Of a stretch of DNA of 64,000 nucleotides, positions 23,554 to 32,453 are shown piece after piece. Source of the stretch: JAGVPT01 sp964439265 (GTDB taxonomy: Bacteria; Bacteroidota; Ignavibacteria; UBA10030; UBA8401). Each line of letters begins with the position of its first letter. Positions within the stretch are counted from its first letter, which is position 1. The stretch lies in NCBI GenBank assembly GCA_964439265.1, contig CAYTOA010000021.1:3600-67599 (forward strand). The letters run 5' to 3'. The notes beneath the pieces were generated by a model. It was not told the origin of the DNA and did not search any database. It worked only from the letters and a program-made list of their open reading frames with translations. Position numbers and translations under genes: made by a program.

Positions 23554-24629
23554 TTGATGATGCCTCTGGTTGTCAAGGTAATTGGGATATTTGATAATAA
23601 TTGTAGGCGTGACTTCAACTTGACCGCCGCGATTGAATCCGACAGGATGGACGGCTGGTAGCCGGCCTGCAAAGGGATACACTCGACCGAACTCACCATC
23701 GTCGTGCCGCCGTTCTTCGTCAACGTTATTTTTGCGGCAAAGCTCAACTGCGTCCAATACAACTGCGGCTGGTAGAACACAAAATTTCCAAGTGAATGGA
23801 AAATATAACCGTTGCCAAAATGTTCTACTCCATACGGTACATGTGGATGATGCCCGAGAACGATGGTAACTCCTTGTATCACAGACTGTTCTTCGAACGC
23901 CGTCAACCGCTTCGCCGGCCGGTCGCTGTATTCATCGCCGCCGTGTACACTGAGGATGACGACGTCAACGGACTCCGCAGCTTGCCGAATGGCAGGGAAT
24001 AGCTTTCCCGTGTCGGTTGTAGCAACATACCCATGCCAGCCGTGCTTGAAATTCATCAGATCGGTAACGGCAAAGAACGCAAACCGGATTCCCTTCTTCT
24101 CAAACATGAGCGGCTCGTACAGCGTTTCTACCGACCTTACGGTGCCGACATGGCCGATATTTTCATCGTCCAAGTAGCCCAGCGTTTCAAGCAGGGCGCG
24201 TTTCCCGTAATCAAACGCGTGATTGTTGGCGGTCGAAACGAGTGTGAACCCGAACTTCACCAGAGACTCCGCGCCGCGGGGCGGACCGGTGAATATCAAA
24301 TTGTGTATCGGATCCTGAGTGACTCCATGCTGATCCGACAATTGGCTCTCGAGATTTGCGAAAACGATATCCGCCGAATCGCGACTAAAGGAGATCTTCT
24401 GAAACGGAAAATCTACTTCACCGTTGATAATTTTCTGTCCAACCATCCTTCCGAGATTCACATCGCCGAACGCCAGCAGTGTGACTGCATTGCGCACGGG
24501 CATTTCTGCCTTCGATATCCTCCCGCGCATACCCAGGTACCGAGGCGCAACAAAACAGGAAATAACAATAATTGCGCACCATCCTGCCCGACGAACATAA
24601 TTTTTTGGAAGAACTCTCACCGGCAGCAA
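23550..24629 (-). CDS. CapA/PgsA-family metallophosphatase-like membrane protein
   Basis: A 359-residue protein with one N-terminal membrane segment (AIIVISCFVAPRYLGM) and a calcineurin-like CapA domain: DVNLGR near residue 56, NLESQLSD, STANNHAFDYG near residue 133, LSVHGGDEY near residue 226, LGHHPHVPYGVE and HSLGNFVF. These match the metal-binding motifs of the family first described in poly-gamma-glutamate synthesis; no pgsB or pgsC is nearby, so the substrate is unknown. Start is TTG at 24629 or GTG at 24620. It lies three bases after the preceding gene and overlaps bamD. Confidence 0.8.
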   Translation of the reverse strand: MLPVRVLPKNYVRRAGWCAIIVISCFVAPRYLGMRGRISKAEMPVRNAVTLLAFGDVNLGRMVGQKIINGEVDFPFQKISFSRDSADIVFANLESQLSDQHGVTQDPIHNLIFTGPPRGAESLVKFGFTLVSTANNHAFDYGKRALLETLGYLDDENIGHVGTVRSVETLYEPLMFEKKGIRFAFFAVTDLMNFKHGWHGYVATTDTGKLFPAIRQAAESVDVVILSVHGGDEYSDRPAKRLTAFEEQSVIQGVTIVLGHHPHVPYGVEHFGNGYIFHSLGNFVFYQPQLYWTQLSFAAKITLTKNGGTTMVSSVECIPLQAGYQPSILSDSIAAVKLKSRLQLLSNIPITLTTRGIIN

Positions 24630-24632
24630 TGC

Positions 24633-25262
24633 CTAGCTTCGAATTGTGAAGAATAGATACACCGCAATGCCAGCTGCTCCGGCTATGATGAGCGGTCCGA
24701 TAAAACGTTCCAACGCCGAACGGTCCGGCATCGGTGCGGCCGCGATATGCTTGCTCGATTCCTGCAAATCCGAGATTTCATGGACGTATACCGTGTCCGA
24801 GAATGACCGCCGCTTTGTTTCAGCAGAGAGGATCTTCCCGTCCGAATTACGCGTAGCCGACAAGCGCAATGAAACATCGATGACCCGTTGAGACTTTCGG
24901 GAGGAGAAAAAACCATCTGAGAACGCCGCGCCGTACGATACCGTGATTTCCGGTACTGCGACGGCGATGTCAATGTTCGACGAGCCGATGCGGGCATAGA
25001 GCGAAACAAAATGCCGGCGAAAAGTCTCCAGCAGCGGCCGGTTGAAGAACCGTTCGACCTCACCGTTTTCAAAGGTGACCGCGACCGAACTCGTGTCGGG
25101 TATTTTCAGGTCAGCGCAGAATTCCTCAGCTGCCTCGCGAGACAGCTCTACCATTATTTCTGCGTTCGACCTCGGGTTCTCGCCGCTCCAGACAACATCG
25201 GACGTCCCCCAAACGAACAGGACAACGAAAACAGCAGAAAAGAGATTTGATTGTGCGCTCAC
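24633..25262 (-). CDS. Exported protein with C-terminal membrane anchor, unknown function
   Basis: A 209-residue protein that I cannot place. It has an N-terminal signal peptide (LFSAVFVVLFVWGTSDVVWS), a mature domain of about 140 residues, and a C-terminal helix IIAGAAGIAVYLFFTIRS. The GTG start overlaps the glutamate dehydrogenase stop as GTGA, so translation is coupled. Its place upstream of the CapA-like and BamD-like genes suggests an envelope role. Confidence 0.7.
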   Translation of the reverse strand: MSAQSNLFSAVFVVLFVWGTSDVVWSGENPRSNAEIMVELSREAAEEFCADLKIPDTSSVAVTFENGEVERFFNRPLLETFRRHFVSLYARIGSSNIDIAVAVPEITVSYGAAFSDGFFSSRKSQRVIDVSLRLSATRNSDGKILSAETKRRSFSDTVYVHEISDLQESSKHIAAAPMPDRSALERFIGPLIIAGAAGIAVYLFFTIRS

Positions 25263-26551
25263 GCGTAAATTCCACGGACCTTTAATGTTTTAGCGACTTT
25301 ATCGATAGCCAGAATGTACGCCCCGATGCGCAGCGAAACCTTGTAATGCTCTGCTGTTTCATAGACCGAATTGAACGCCGACGTCATCATCCGTTCCAAC
25401 CTGCGATTCACCCGGTCGATTGACCAGAAATATCCGACACGGTCCTGAACCCATTCAAAATAGGATACCGTGACTCCTCCCGCATTCGCGAGAATATCCG
25501 GTATCACAATGATACCTTTGTCTTTCAAGATCGGGTCTGCTTTTGCGGTAGTCGGTCCGTTCGCTCCTTCAGCGATTATCTTCGCTTTTATTTTCGGAGC
25601 ATTGCGTGCGGTGATCTGGTCTTCCTTGGCCGCCGGCACCAGAACGTCGCAGTCAAGTTCCAATAATTCTGATTGCGTGATCTTTTCGGCGTTCGGGAAC
25701 CCGTTGAGCACCTTATGCGTTTTCATCCACTCGATCGCCTTGTCAACATCGATTCCTTTTTTGTTGTGGTAACCGCCGGTCACGTCTCCGAGGCCGACGA
25801 TCTTGCATCCCTGCTGTTGAAGGAGCTGTGCCGACACCGAGCCGACGTTTCCGAATCCCTGTACCACGACCTCCGTTTCTTTCGGTTTCAGCTTGATCTT
25901 TTCCATGGCACCAATCGTCACCATCATGACGCCACGGCCTGTGGCTTCACGCCGGCCCAATGAACCTCCTATAATCAGCGGCTTCCCCGTCACAACGCCT
26001 GTGGCGGTCCGTTTCATGTGCATGCTGTACGTGTCCATGATCCACGCCATGATCTGCTCATTCGTTCCCATGTCCGGCGCCGGTATATCTTTGTCTTCCC
26101 CAAAAATATCGAGCATATTTGCGGTATACCGCCTTGTGACTTTTTCAAGCTCAACAAGGGTTAATTTCGACGGATCGCATCGCACTCCTCCCTTCGCGCC
26201 TCCGAACGGAATATTGACAACCGAACATTTCCATGTCATCCATGCCGCCAGCGCCTTAACTTCATTGAGATTGACGTCCGGTGCGAAGCGGAGTCCTCCT
26301 TTTGAAGGACCGAGAATGTCATTGTGGATCACGCGGTAGCCTTCGAAGACCTCAATTTCGCCGTTATCCATTTGGATAGGAATCGAAACGGTGATTTGCT
26401 TGACGGGGGTCTTCAAATATTCGTAAACCCCTCTTTCCAGGCCGAGCAATTCAGCCGCGACGTCAAAGCGTTCCATCATCGATTCAAACGGATTTTCTTT
26501 ATCCGTGATCGGTGCCGGTTCTTTATAGTTTAGACTTTCGTTGGTCTCCAT
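25259..26551 (-). CDS. gdhA: Glutamate dehydrogenase (Glu/Leu/Phe/Val dehydrogenase family)
   Basis: A 430-residue hexameric-type enzyme converting glutamate to 2-oxoglutarate and ammonia. Substrate-binding GGLRFAPDVNLNEVKALA near residue 90, catalytic Lys in PFGGAKGGVR near residue 120, and the nucleotide-binding VVQGFGNVGSVSAQLL near residue 230 are visible. The ATG at 26551 has AAAGGAGA at ideal spacing; an ATG six codons earlier is rejected. The coenzyme (NAD or NADP) is not clear from the motif. Upstream lies a 166-bp gap with no gene and no obvious promoter. Confidence 0.92.
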   Translation of the reverse strand: METNESLNYKEPAPITDKENPFESMMERFDVAAELLGLERGVYEYLKTPVKQITVSIPIQMDNGEIEVFEGYRVIHNDILGPSKGGLRFAPDVNLNEVKALAAWMTWKCSVVNIPFGGAKGGVRCDPSKLTLVELEKVTRRYTANMLDIFGEDKDIPAPDMGTNEQIMAWIMDTYSMHMKRTATGVVTGKPLIIGGSLGRREATGRGVMMVTIGAMEKIKLKPKETEVVVQGFGNVGSVSAQLLQQQGCKIVGLGDVTGGYHNKKGIDVDKAIEWMKTHKVLNGFPNAEKITQSELLELDCDVLVPAAKEDQITARNAPKIKAKIIAEGANGPTTAKADPILKDKGIIVIPDILANAGGVTVSYFEWVQDRVGYFWSIDRVNRRLERMMTSAFNSVYETAEHYKVSLRIGAYILAIDKVAKTLKVRGIYA

Positions 26552-26717
26552 GCTGTCTCCTTTAATCAATACTCACCTTGTATGAACTCCGATTCGTATA
26601 CGTCGTACCACCCGACCTTCGACGGAGGTATGGCCGGACATGATTTTCATTGGGACCATGCGGCAGACAACTCTCATGCACGGTGTTGACTAAATTTAGC
26701 AAAACGAGCTTGCACTA

Positions 26718-27587
26718 TCAACGCATCAGACATCCCCGTTTTCTGCTCTCGCGTACTCTCCGCAGCTGGTCGATCGTAAAATCAAGCGACTCATCGACAA
26801 AGTGCCTCGACAATCGCCGGGCACGCCGCACAGCGTCTTCGTGAAGGTCGGCAAAGATCAGATCCTCATCAAACAATTTCGCCGAGGCGATGATCTCCCC
26901 CGAGGGGTCGACAACCTCGGAGCCGCCCCAGAAATTTACTCCGTCTTCAATTCCCACTCTGTTGCAGAAGACGATGTACGAGCTGAGTAATCTCGCATAC
27001 GTCTTATGATGCTCGCTGTTGATCGTCGCCGACGGGAGATTCTCCGCCGAACCGGATATCCTCGTGGGGCTGGCGGCTATGGTGATGATGACATCTGCCC
27101 CATCGCTCGCGAGGATGTACGGCAGAGAGAGGTGCCAAAGGTCCTCGCAGATAAGGATGCCGAGCTTGCCGTGTTTGGAGTTGAAATTGCGGACCTCGGT
27201 TCCCTGGCTGAAGTAGCGCATCTCTTCAAACATTCCGTACGTCGGCGGATAGATTTTCCGATGCCCCGAGTAAACTTTACCGTCTTCCAAAACGAACGCA
27301 GAATTATAGAGGCCGAAATTTTTCCGCTCCTCGACTCCCCCTGCGATGATCGTGATCGACTTGCTGAGTTTCAGAAGGTCTTTCAAGATCGAGGGATCAG
27401 ACAGATTGACCGCAACGTCCCAGTTCAGGTCTCTCACGGAATAGCCGGTGAGGCTCAGTTCCGGGAAGACGATGATGTCGGCTTTCTTTGCCACTGCTTT
27501 TTTGGTAGCGGCAATATGGCGCTTGATATTTTTTTCAACGTTGCCCACGGCGGCGTCTACCTGGGCTACAGCTACTTTCATTTTCAT
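26718..27587 (-). CDS. Nitrilase-family carbon-nitrogen hydrolase, NAD-synthetase-glutaminase-like
   Basis: A 289-residue single-domain amidase with the nitrilase triad: Glu in VFPELSLTGYSVRDL (near residue 43), Lys in HRKIYPPTYGMFEE (near 110) and Cys in LICEDLWHLSLP (near 147). The FPELSLTGY form and overall pattern resemble the glutaminase half of NadE, but no synthetase domain is fused. It could supply ammonia or act on an unidentified amide; the neighbouring glutamate dehydrogenase hints at nitrogen metabolism. Distinct from the beta-ureidopropionase at 34045. Confidence 0.82.
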   Translation of the reverse strand: MKMKVAVAQVDAAVGNVEKNIKRHIAATKKAVAKKADIIVFPELSLTGYSVRDLNWDVAVNLSDPSILKDLLKLSKSITIIAGGVEERKNFGLYNSAFVLEDGKVYSGHRKIYPPTYGMFEEMRYFSQGTEVRNFNSKHGKLGILICEDLWHLSLPYILASDGADVIITIAASPTRISGSAENLPSATINSEHHKTYARLLSSYIVFCNRVGIEDGVNFWGGSEVVDPSGEIIASAKLFDEDLIFADLHEDAVRRARRLSRHFVDESLDFTIDQLRRVRESRKRGCLMR

Positions 27588-27611
27588 CAGAATGGTCTTT
27601 TGTGATCAAAC

Positions 27612-28070
27612 CTACTTTATCGAAACGTCGTTCGAAAGTTCGTGGGGATCGTTTGCGCTGCGAGGAAACTCCTCTTCCAGCTTCTTCCCTATTTCATTGA
27701 CGAGCTCGCAGATGCCCTCGCAAAATCTTTTCTCTTTAAAATGGGCGCTCATCGCGGCAGCGAGGTCGTCCCAGTAGCGGTCGCTGACTTTGTTGTGTAT
27801 CCCCTCGTCGGCGATGATCTGGAAGGCTCGTTCGCTCATCGAGATGAAAAGGAGAACGCCGGTTTTATGCCGCGTCTTCTCCATCCCGAGTTCGAAGAAG
27901 TTCTTCAGCGCGTAACGATGGAGAGTGAGCTTCCGTTCGCTCCACGCGCGTCGCTTTCGGATGCTTACTCTGATCTCCCCGTTCGTCTTTCTCTCGACCT
28001 GGGCGATCGTGTCGGCAATCTTTTTCCGTTCATCGGGAGTCAGCAGCGGGTGTTTCGAAAATAGCTCCAT
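27612..28070 (-). CDS. TPM-domain protein (TLP18.3/Psb32/MOLO-1 fold)
   Basis: A 152-residue protein with a TPM domain (KTNGEIRVSIRKR, HKTGVLLFISMSERAFQIIADEGI, DRYWDDLAAAMSAHFKEK). No signal peptide or membrane helix is visible, so it appears cytoplasmic, unlike the second TPM protein at 32454. The biochemical role of TPM domains in bacteria is poorly defined. It follows the response regulator gene by 11 bp. Confidence 0.82.
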   Translation of the reverse strand: MELFSKHPLLTPDERKKIADTIAQVERKTNGEIRVSIRKRRAWSERKLTLHRYALKNFFELGMEKTRHKTGVLLFISMSERAFQIIADEGIHNKVSDRYWDDLAAAMSAHFKEKRFCEGICELVNEIGKKLEEEFPRSANDPHELSNDVSIK

Positions 28071-28081
28071 AGTGTTCCTGA

Positions 28082-28756
28082 TTAATCCGATATATCGATC
28101 ATCCTGATATTCTTGATGTACTGCACTGTCTTGTCTTCTTTTAGCGATTTCAATCGGCTCAGTTTCAACTGCATGCGCTCGACATTCTCGCTGATGATCC
28201 GAAGATACATCTTCATGTCCGCCGCGATCCGGCTCGTCATCAGCACGTCCACGTTCTTTTTCATTGCCTCGAGGGGAGTTACCAGGTCCTGGCTGATCCC
28301 AAGTACCAGTTCCTGGATCGCTTCAATGCGCTGGCTGCTGATCTCCAGCGCCGAAAGCTGCTGCCGCAGTCTCACCCGTTCGAGTACGCTGACGATCGTC
28401 CTCGGGAGCACGGGCGTTGAGATTTCTTCTTTCACCAGAAAATCTTCGACGCCGAGTTTCATTGTTTCGACGGCAAGATTGAAATCGCGGTTCACTGTTA
28501 TGAAAACAATGGGAACGGTGATCCCTCGCTGGACAAGCGCGCTCGTCACCTCCACGCCGTTCATCCCGGGCAAATTATAGTCCATCAAGATAACGTGATA
28601 GTTCGGGTTTTCCTCAAATTCTTTCAACCCGTCTTCACCGTTTTTCTTCCATTCCAAGTTGAAAATATAATCCGGATGCTGGGAAAGATAGAGTTCTACC
28701 AGTTTGCCAAAATCATCGTTGTCCTCGATCATCAAAATATTGATTCGCTCTTTCAT
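28082..28756 (-). CDS. Response regulator with a DHp-like domain lacking the phospho-acceptor His
   Basis: A 224-residue protein. Residues 1-130 form a receiver domain: acidic pair ED at 11-12, phospho-acceptor Asp59 in MDYNLPGMNG, Thr/Ser switch at FITV and Lys109 in FLVKEE. The remaining 95 residues contain no DNA-binding motif but read like a histidine-kinase dimerisation helix, with ISQDLVTPLEAM near 154-165 where active kinases have S-H-[DE]-L-[RK]-x-P-L; the His is replaced by Gln156. It lies 69 bp after the histidine kinase gene and is likely its partner. Start ATG at 28756; an ATG at 28771 would add five residues. Confidence 0.85.
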   Translation of the reverse strand: MKERINILMIEDNDDFGKLVELYLSQHPDYIFNLEWKKNGEDGLKEFEENPNYHVILMDYNLPGMNGVEVTSALVQRGITVPIVFITVNRDFNLAVETMKLGVEDFLVKEEISTPVLPRTIVSVLERVRLRQQLSALEISSQRIEAIQELVLGISQDLVTPLEAMKKNVDVLMTSRIAADMKMYLRIISENVERMQLKLSRLKSLKEDKTVQYIKNIRMIDISD

Positions 28757-28825
28757 TCCTGTCTGTTCCATGCGATTTGACGAATACTCGAAACGGTGAA
28801 ATATTCCGTACTAGGGATCCCAGGA

Positions 28826-31390
28826 TCACTTTGGGAGGGAAAAATAGAACGTCGTCCCTTTACCTATCTCTGATTCTAGCCAAATTTGGCCCTGGTAGAG
28901 CTCGATGATCTTTTTCACAATTGCTAAACCTGCGCCGCTCCCTTCGTATTCCGGGTTAAGTCTTTGAAAGATAACGAATATCTTGTCAAAAAACCTTTTG
29001 TCGATCCCGATGCCGTTATCCTGGATCGAACAGAGAATACGCTTCTCGCTTTCTTCAAACGAGATCTTAATGAAGGGGCTGCTGTTCCTGTTGAATTTTA
29101 TGGCATTCGAAATGAGATTTCGAAGCACAAGCTTGATTTGCGTAGGGTTGCATTGATACGACGACGGTTGAGCGGGAAGTTCCAGGGCAACGTGTTTTTC
29201 CTGCAATGAAAATTTCAGATCGTCGAGCACTTCGCTCAGAACCTCGTTCAGGGAAACCGTTTCCGTCAGTTCAGAGAACCGGGAGACCCGGGAGAGAACA
29301 AGAAGGTCATCGATCAGGCCCTTCATCCTTGAGCAGGACTGAATGATCGATTGGATATATTCCGATGCTGCACTGTTCTTTTCGTGAACGTGATCTTTCA
29401 AGAGCACCCGGCTGTAGCCTTCAACCGTGATGAGAGGCTCTTTCAGGTCGTGCGATACAACGTATGTAAAGTCGTCCAGTTCCTTATTTCGATTTTGAAG
29501 TTGTATCGATTTTGAGATTGTCTCCTCGTACAATTTCGCTTTCTCGAGCGCGATTGCGGCAAGGTTTGCAAAGCTCTCAAGAAGCCGGATATGGGATTCC
29601 TTGTACTGATTCGCCGTATAGCTTTGCATGGAGAGTACGCCAATCGTCTTTTCTCTGGAGAACATCGGTATATATAAGAGCGACAACGAACGCCGTTCCT
29701 TGTCGCCGAACGGATATTGCATCGCCTCCGCCGAGTCTCTGCCGCGATTTTCAAGAATCGATTTTCTGGCCTCGATCACTTTTGCGATCCCGGTCCCGGC
29801 ACGCAAAGGGCTTTCGCCCGCATCAGCCTGGACCTTGACCTTCATGTTGTCGATGGTGTCATAACAGACAACATTGCGGACTGTTCCCGTCGACTCATCA
29901 AAAAGGTCGATGAAGAACGCGTCGAACGGAAGCACTTCCACGAGATGCCGGTAAACCGCCTCTGCGATCTCATTGATCTTGAGGAGGGACGTAAGGGTTC
30001 TGCTCAGTTCGTAGAGAACGCGCAGGCGCTCAAATTGTAGACGGTTGACTTCTTCCAGGTTCTTCCGTTCAGTAATGTCGCGCGCCATGTTCATCATTGC
30101 GACGGGGCGGTTGAGCGCATTGTACAGCAGCGTCGTATTCATACTGACCGACACCAATCTTCCCTCGGTGCTTTTCCAATGGATGTCAAAATCGCGCAAG
30201 CTTTTCTTTTCCCGCAGTTCCTTGATCCAGAGGACGTACCGCGACATCTCCTCATCGAGAAGCCACTCATAAGGAAACTCTTTTCCGATCGCATCAGACC
30301 TCTTGATCCCGGTAAGCCGCTCGAATTCGCTGTTCACCTGCAGAACTTTTCCTTCGAGATTAGTGAGAACGAGAGCATCCCCGACCGTCAATACTCCGTC
30401 GATGACATTGCGGAACATCTGTTCCGATTGCTGCAGTTCTTTCTCGATGGCACGTCTGAGGGTGATGTCCCGATGCGCTGCTACGACGGCAGGCATGCCC
30501 TTGAATTCTATCAGGGTCACCACGACTTCAGCGTCGAACAAGGTTCCGTTTTTCCTTACGGCCTTGTACTCATACCGGTTAGGAACATTTTTCCCCTCGA
30601 TACGGCTTCTGCTTCTTTCAATCACTCGCTCGCGGTCTTCCGGCGCGATGATCGTTTCGATGCTTTTACCGACGAGGGCATCTTCATCGCTATAGCCGAA
30701 TATCTTCTTCAAAGCTGCGTTCGTGTAGACGATCTTCAAATCCCGGACTATGGTAATGCCGTCGCCCATTGCTTCGACGGCCGATTCGTACTCTCCGGCA
30801 CTCATGCCATGCTGAGAAGTCGATTGCGTCGCATGCAAAAGGTACAGCGCGTACTGCCCGATCTTTCTTGCCAACTCTTCCGCATGATCACTGAAGCTGC
30901 CGCCGATAAACTCCACGACGCCCACAACCCGAGCATGATCGACAACGGGGATCTCTGTCACGGTGAATTTGTCAAACTTCTCTGACTTGCTTCCCTTTTC
31001 GGAAAACATCTTCTTTCCCCCAGGAAGAATGAGCTGGGGACTTTTCTTTCGGATAACACTTTTGAGGTGCGATTCGGAAAGACTTTGTTCCGAGAGCAGA
31101 TTGCGCAGACGTTGAGGGTAGGAGCAGGATCCTGCAAGTTTCACTGATTTGTCTTCAATCTTGTAGATACCTGCAGCAGCACCGTTGCTGACTTTCAGAA
31201 CCTTATGCAAGAACGATTGGATGGAAACTTCGAGTTTTTTCCCCTTCCGGCGGTCTTCGAGAATTCCCTCGAGAAGCCGGTTCAGAACGCCGTAGAACTT
31301 CTTCGCCAGAACGGCCGCGTCAGCGCCCCCGGGCGCATGAGAAGCGGCAGGTTGTCTCGTTCGATGGTTCGAAACTCGCTTTTGAGGCAT
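28826..31390 (-). CDS. Hybrid-sensor-free GAF-PAS-PAS-GAF histidine kinase
   Basis: An 854-residue soluble sensor kinase without membrane helices. Domains in order: GAF-like (about 50-190), PAS (200-315, ending in AAHRDITLRRAIEKEL), PAS/PAC (320-445, ending in MARDITERKNLEE), GAF (455-625), HisKA with phospho-acceptor His647 in VVSHDLKEPLITVEGYS, and HATPase_c with N box NLISNAIKFN (759), DNGIGID (791) and GSGAGLAIV (818). It should sense a cytoplasmic signal and phosphorylate the regulator encoded next. It begins 12 bases after the DAHP synthase stop. Confidence 0.92.
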   Translation of the reverse strand: MPQKRVSNHRTRQPAASHAPGGADAAVLAKKFYGVLNRLLEGILEDRRKGKKLEVSIQSFLHKVLKVSNGAAAGIYKIEDKSVKLAGSCSYPQRLRNLLSEQSLSESHLKSVIRKKSPQLILPGGKKMFSEKGSKSEKFDKFTVTEIPVVDHARVVGVVEFIGGSFSDHAEELARKIGQYALYLLHATQSTSQHGMSAGEYESAVEAMGDGITIVRDLKIVYTNAALKKIFGYSDEDALVGKSIETIIAPEDRERVIERSRSRIEGKNVPNRYEYKAVRKNGTLFDAEVVVTLIEFKGMPAVVAAHRDITLRRAIEKELQQSEQMFRNVIDGVLTVGDALVLTNLEGKVLQVNSEFERLTGIKRSDAIGKEFPYEWLLDEEMSRYVLWIKELREKKSLRDFDIHWKSTEGRLVSVSMNTTLLYNALNRPVAMMNMARDITERKNLEEVNRLQFERLRVLYELSRTLTSLLKINEIAEAVYRHLVEVLPFDAFFIDLFDESTGTVRNVVCYDTIDNMKVKVQADAGESPLRAGTGIAKVIEARKSILENRGRDSAEAMQYPFGDKERRSLSLLYIPMFSREKTIGVLSMQSYTANQYKESHIRLLESFANLAAIALEKAKLYEETISKSIQLQNRNKELDDFTYVVSHDLKEPLITVEGYSRVLLKDHVHEKNSAASEYIQSIIQSCSRMKGLIDDLLVLSRVSRFSELTETVSLNEVLSEVLDDLKFSLQEKHVALELPAQPSSYQCNPTQIKLVLRNLISNAIKFNRNSSPFIKISFEESEKRILCSIQDNGIGIDKRFFDKIFVIFQRLNPEYEGSGAGLAIVKKIIELYQGQIWLESEIGKGTTFYFSLPK

Positions 31391-31402
31391 AAGGCAAAAT
31401 CG

Positions 31403-32416
31403 TTACATTCGTCTTTCGACAATTGCGGATACTTCATTCAGCTTCTTCATAAGATGAAGGAATGTCTCTGGCTTCAAAGATTGGAAACCGTCAGACATGG
31501 CCTGATCGGGATGAGTGTGTACCTCAATCATCAGCCCATCGGCTCCGGCAACAACGGCGGCAAGAGCCATCGGCGTCACCAAATCCCATGCGCCCGTGCC
31601 GTGACTTGGGTCGACAATGACCGGCAAATGTGATAATTTCTTTATGACAGGAACGGCATTTAAGTCGAGCGTGTTGCGCGTATACGTTTCGAACGTCCGA
31701 ATGCCCCGTTCGCAGAGGATGACGTTATAGTTTCCTTTCGACAGGATGTATTCTGCCGCCATAAGCAGTTCTTCGATCGTCGCAGAAAGTCCGCGCTTGA
31801 GCAGCACCGGCTTTTGCAATTCGCCGACCCTTTCGAGAAGCGAGAAATTGTACATATTGCGAGCACCGATCTGGAGGATGTCGGAATGTTCCGCAACAAG
31901 GGAGAGAGTTTCCGTATCCTTGACTTCCGTTACGATTTTCAGACCGGTAGCCTTCGCCGCTTCACTGAGATATTCCAGCCCCTCCAGTTTCAGCCCCTGA
32001 AAAGCGTAAGGCGACGTCCTCGGCTTAAATGCGCCGCCACGGAGAAAGCGGGCCCCGGCACTCTTCACCAGTTCCGCAATTTCCAAAATTTGCGAACGGC
32101 TTTCCACTGAACACGGACCCGCGATGACGTTAAGCTCTTCTCCCCCGAATGCTGCGCCCCCTACATCGACGATTGTTTGTTCCGGCTTGAAATCGCGGCT
32201 GACAAGTTTAAATGGCTTTGAAACGGAAATGACATCGATAACGCCGGAAAGCGTAAGAAAATTCTCCGGGTCCACTTTCCCCTTGTTACCCGTTATGCCA
32301 ATGGCAACACGTTGAACCCCAGGAATTTCATGAGGGGAAAAACCAAAGGAAGATATTTTTGCTTTGACCGCATCAATTTCTTTTCGCGAGGCATCAAGCC
32401 TCATCACGATTAGCAT
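31403..32416 (-). CDS. aroF: 3-deoxy-7-phosphoheptulonate synthase (DAHP synthase, AroF/AroG-beta type)
   Basis: A 337-residue enzyme for the first step of aromatic amino acid synthesis, condensing PEP and erythrose-4-phosphate. The N-terminal 70 residues form the ferredoxin-like domain found in Thermotoga-type enzymes (MLIVMRLDASRKEIDAVKAK), which usually carries feedback regulation. The TIM barrel shows VIAGPCSVESRSQILEIA, GARFLRGGAFKPRTSPYAF and VIVDPSHGTGAWDLV. The ATG at 32416 is preceded by AGGATAG; the frame stays open upstream to 32563 only because it runs through the Gly-rich end of the TPM gene. Confidence 0.94.
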   Translation of the reverse strand: MLIVMRLDASRKEIDAVKAKISSFGFSPHEIPGVQRVAIGITGNKGKVDPENFLTLSGVIDVISVSKPFKLVSRDFKPEQTIVDVGGAAFGGEELNVIAGPCSVESRSQILEIAELVKSAGARFLRGGAFKPRTSPYAFQGLKLEGLEYLSEAAKATGLKIVTEVKDTETLSLVAEHSDILQIGARNMYNFSLLERVGELQKPVLLKRGLSATIEELLMAAEYILSKGNYNVILCERGIRTFETYTRNTLDLNAVPVIKKLSHLPVIVDPSHGTGAWDLVTPMALAAVVAGADGLMIEVHTHPDQAMSDGFQSLKPETFLHLMKKLNEVSAIVERRM

Positions 32417-32453
32417 TCTATCCTGTAGATTGTACGTTGAGACAAAATTACGA

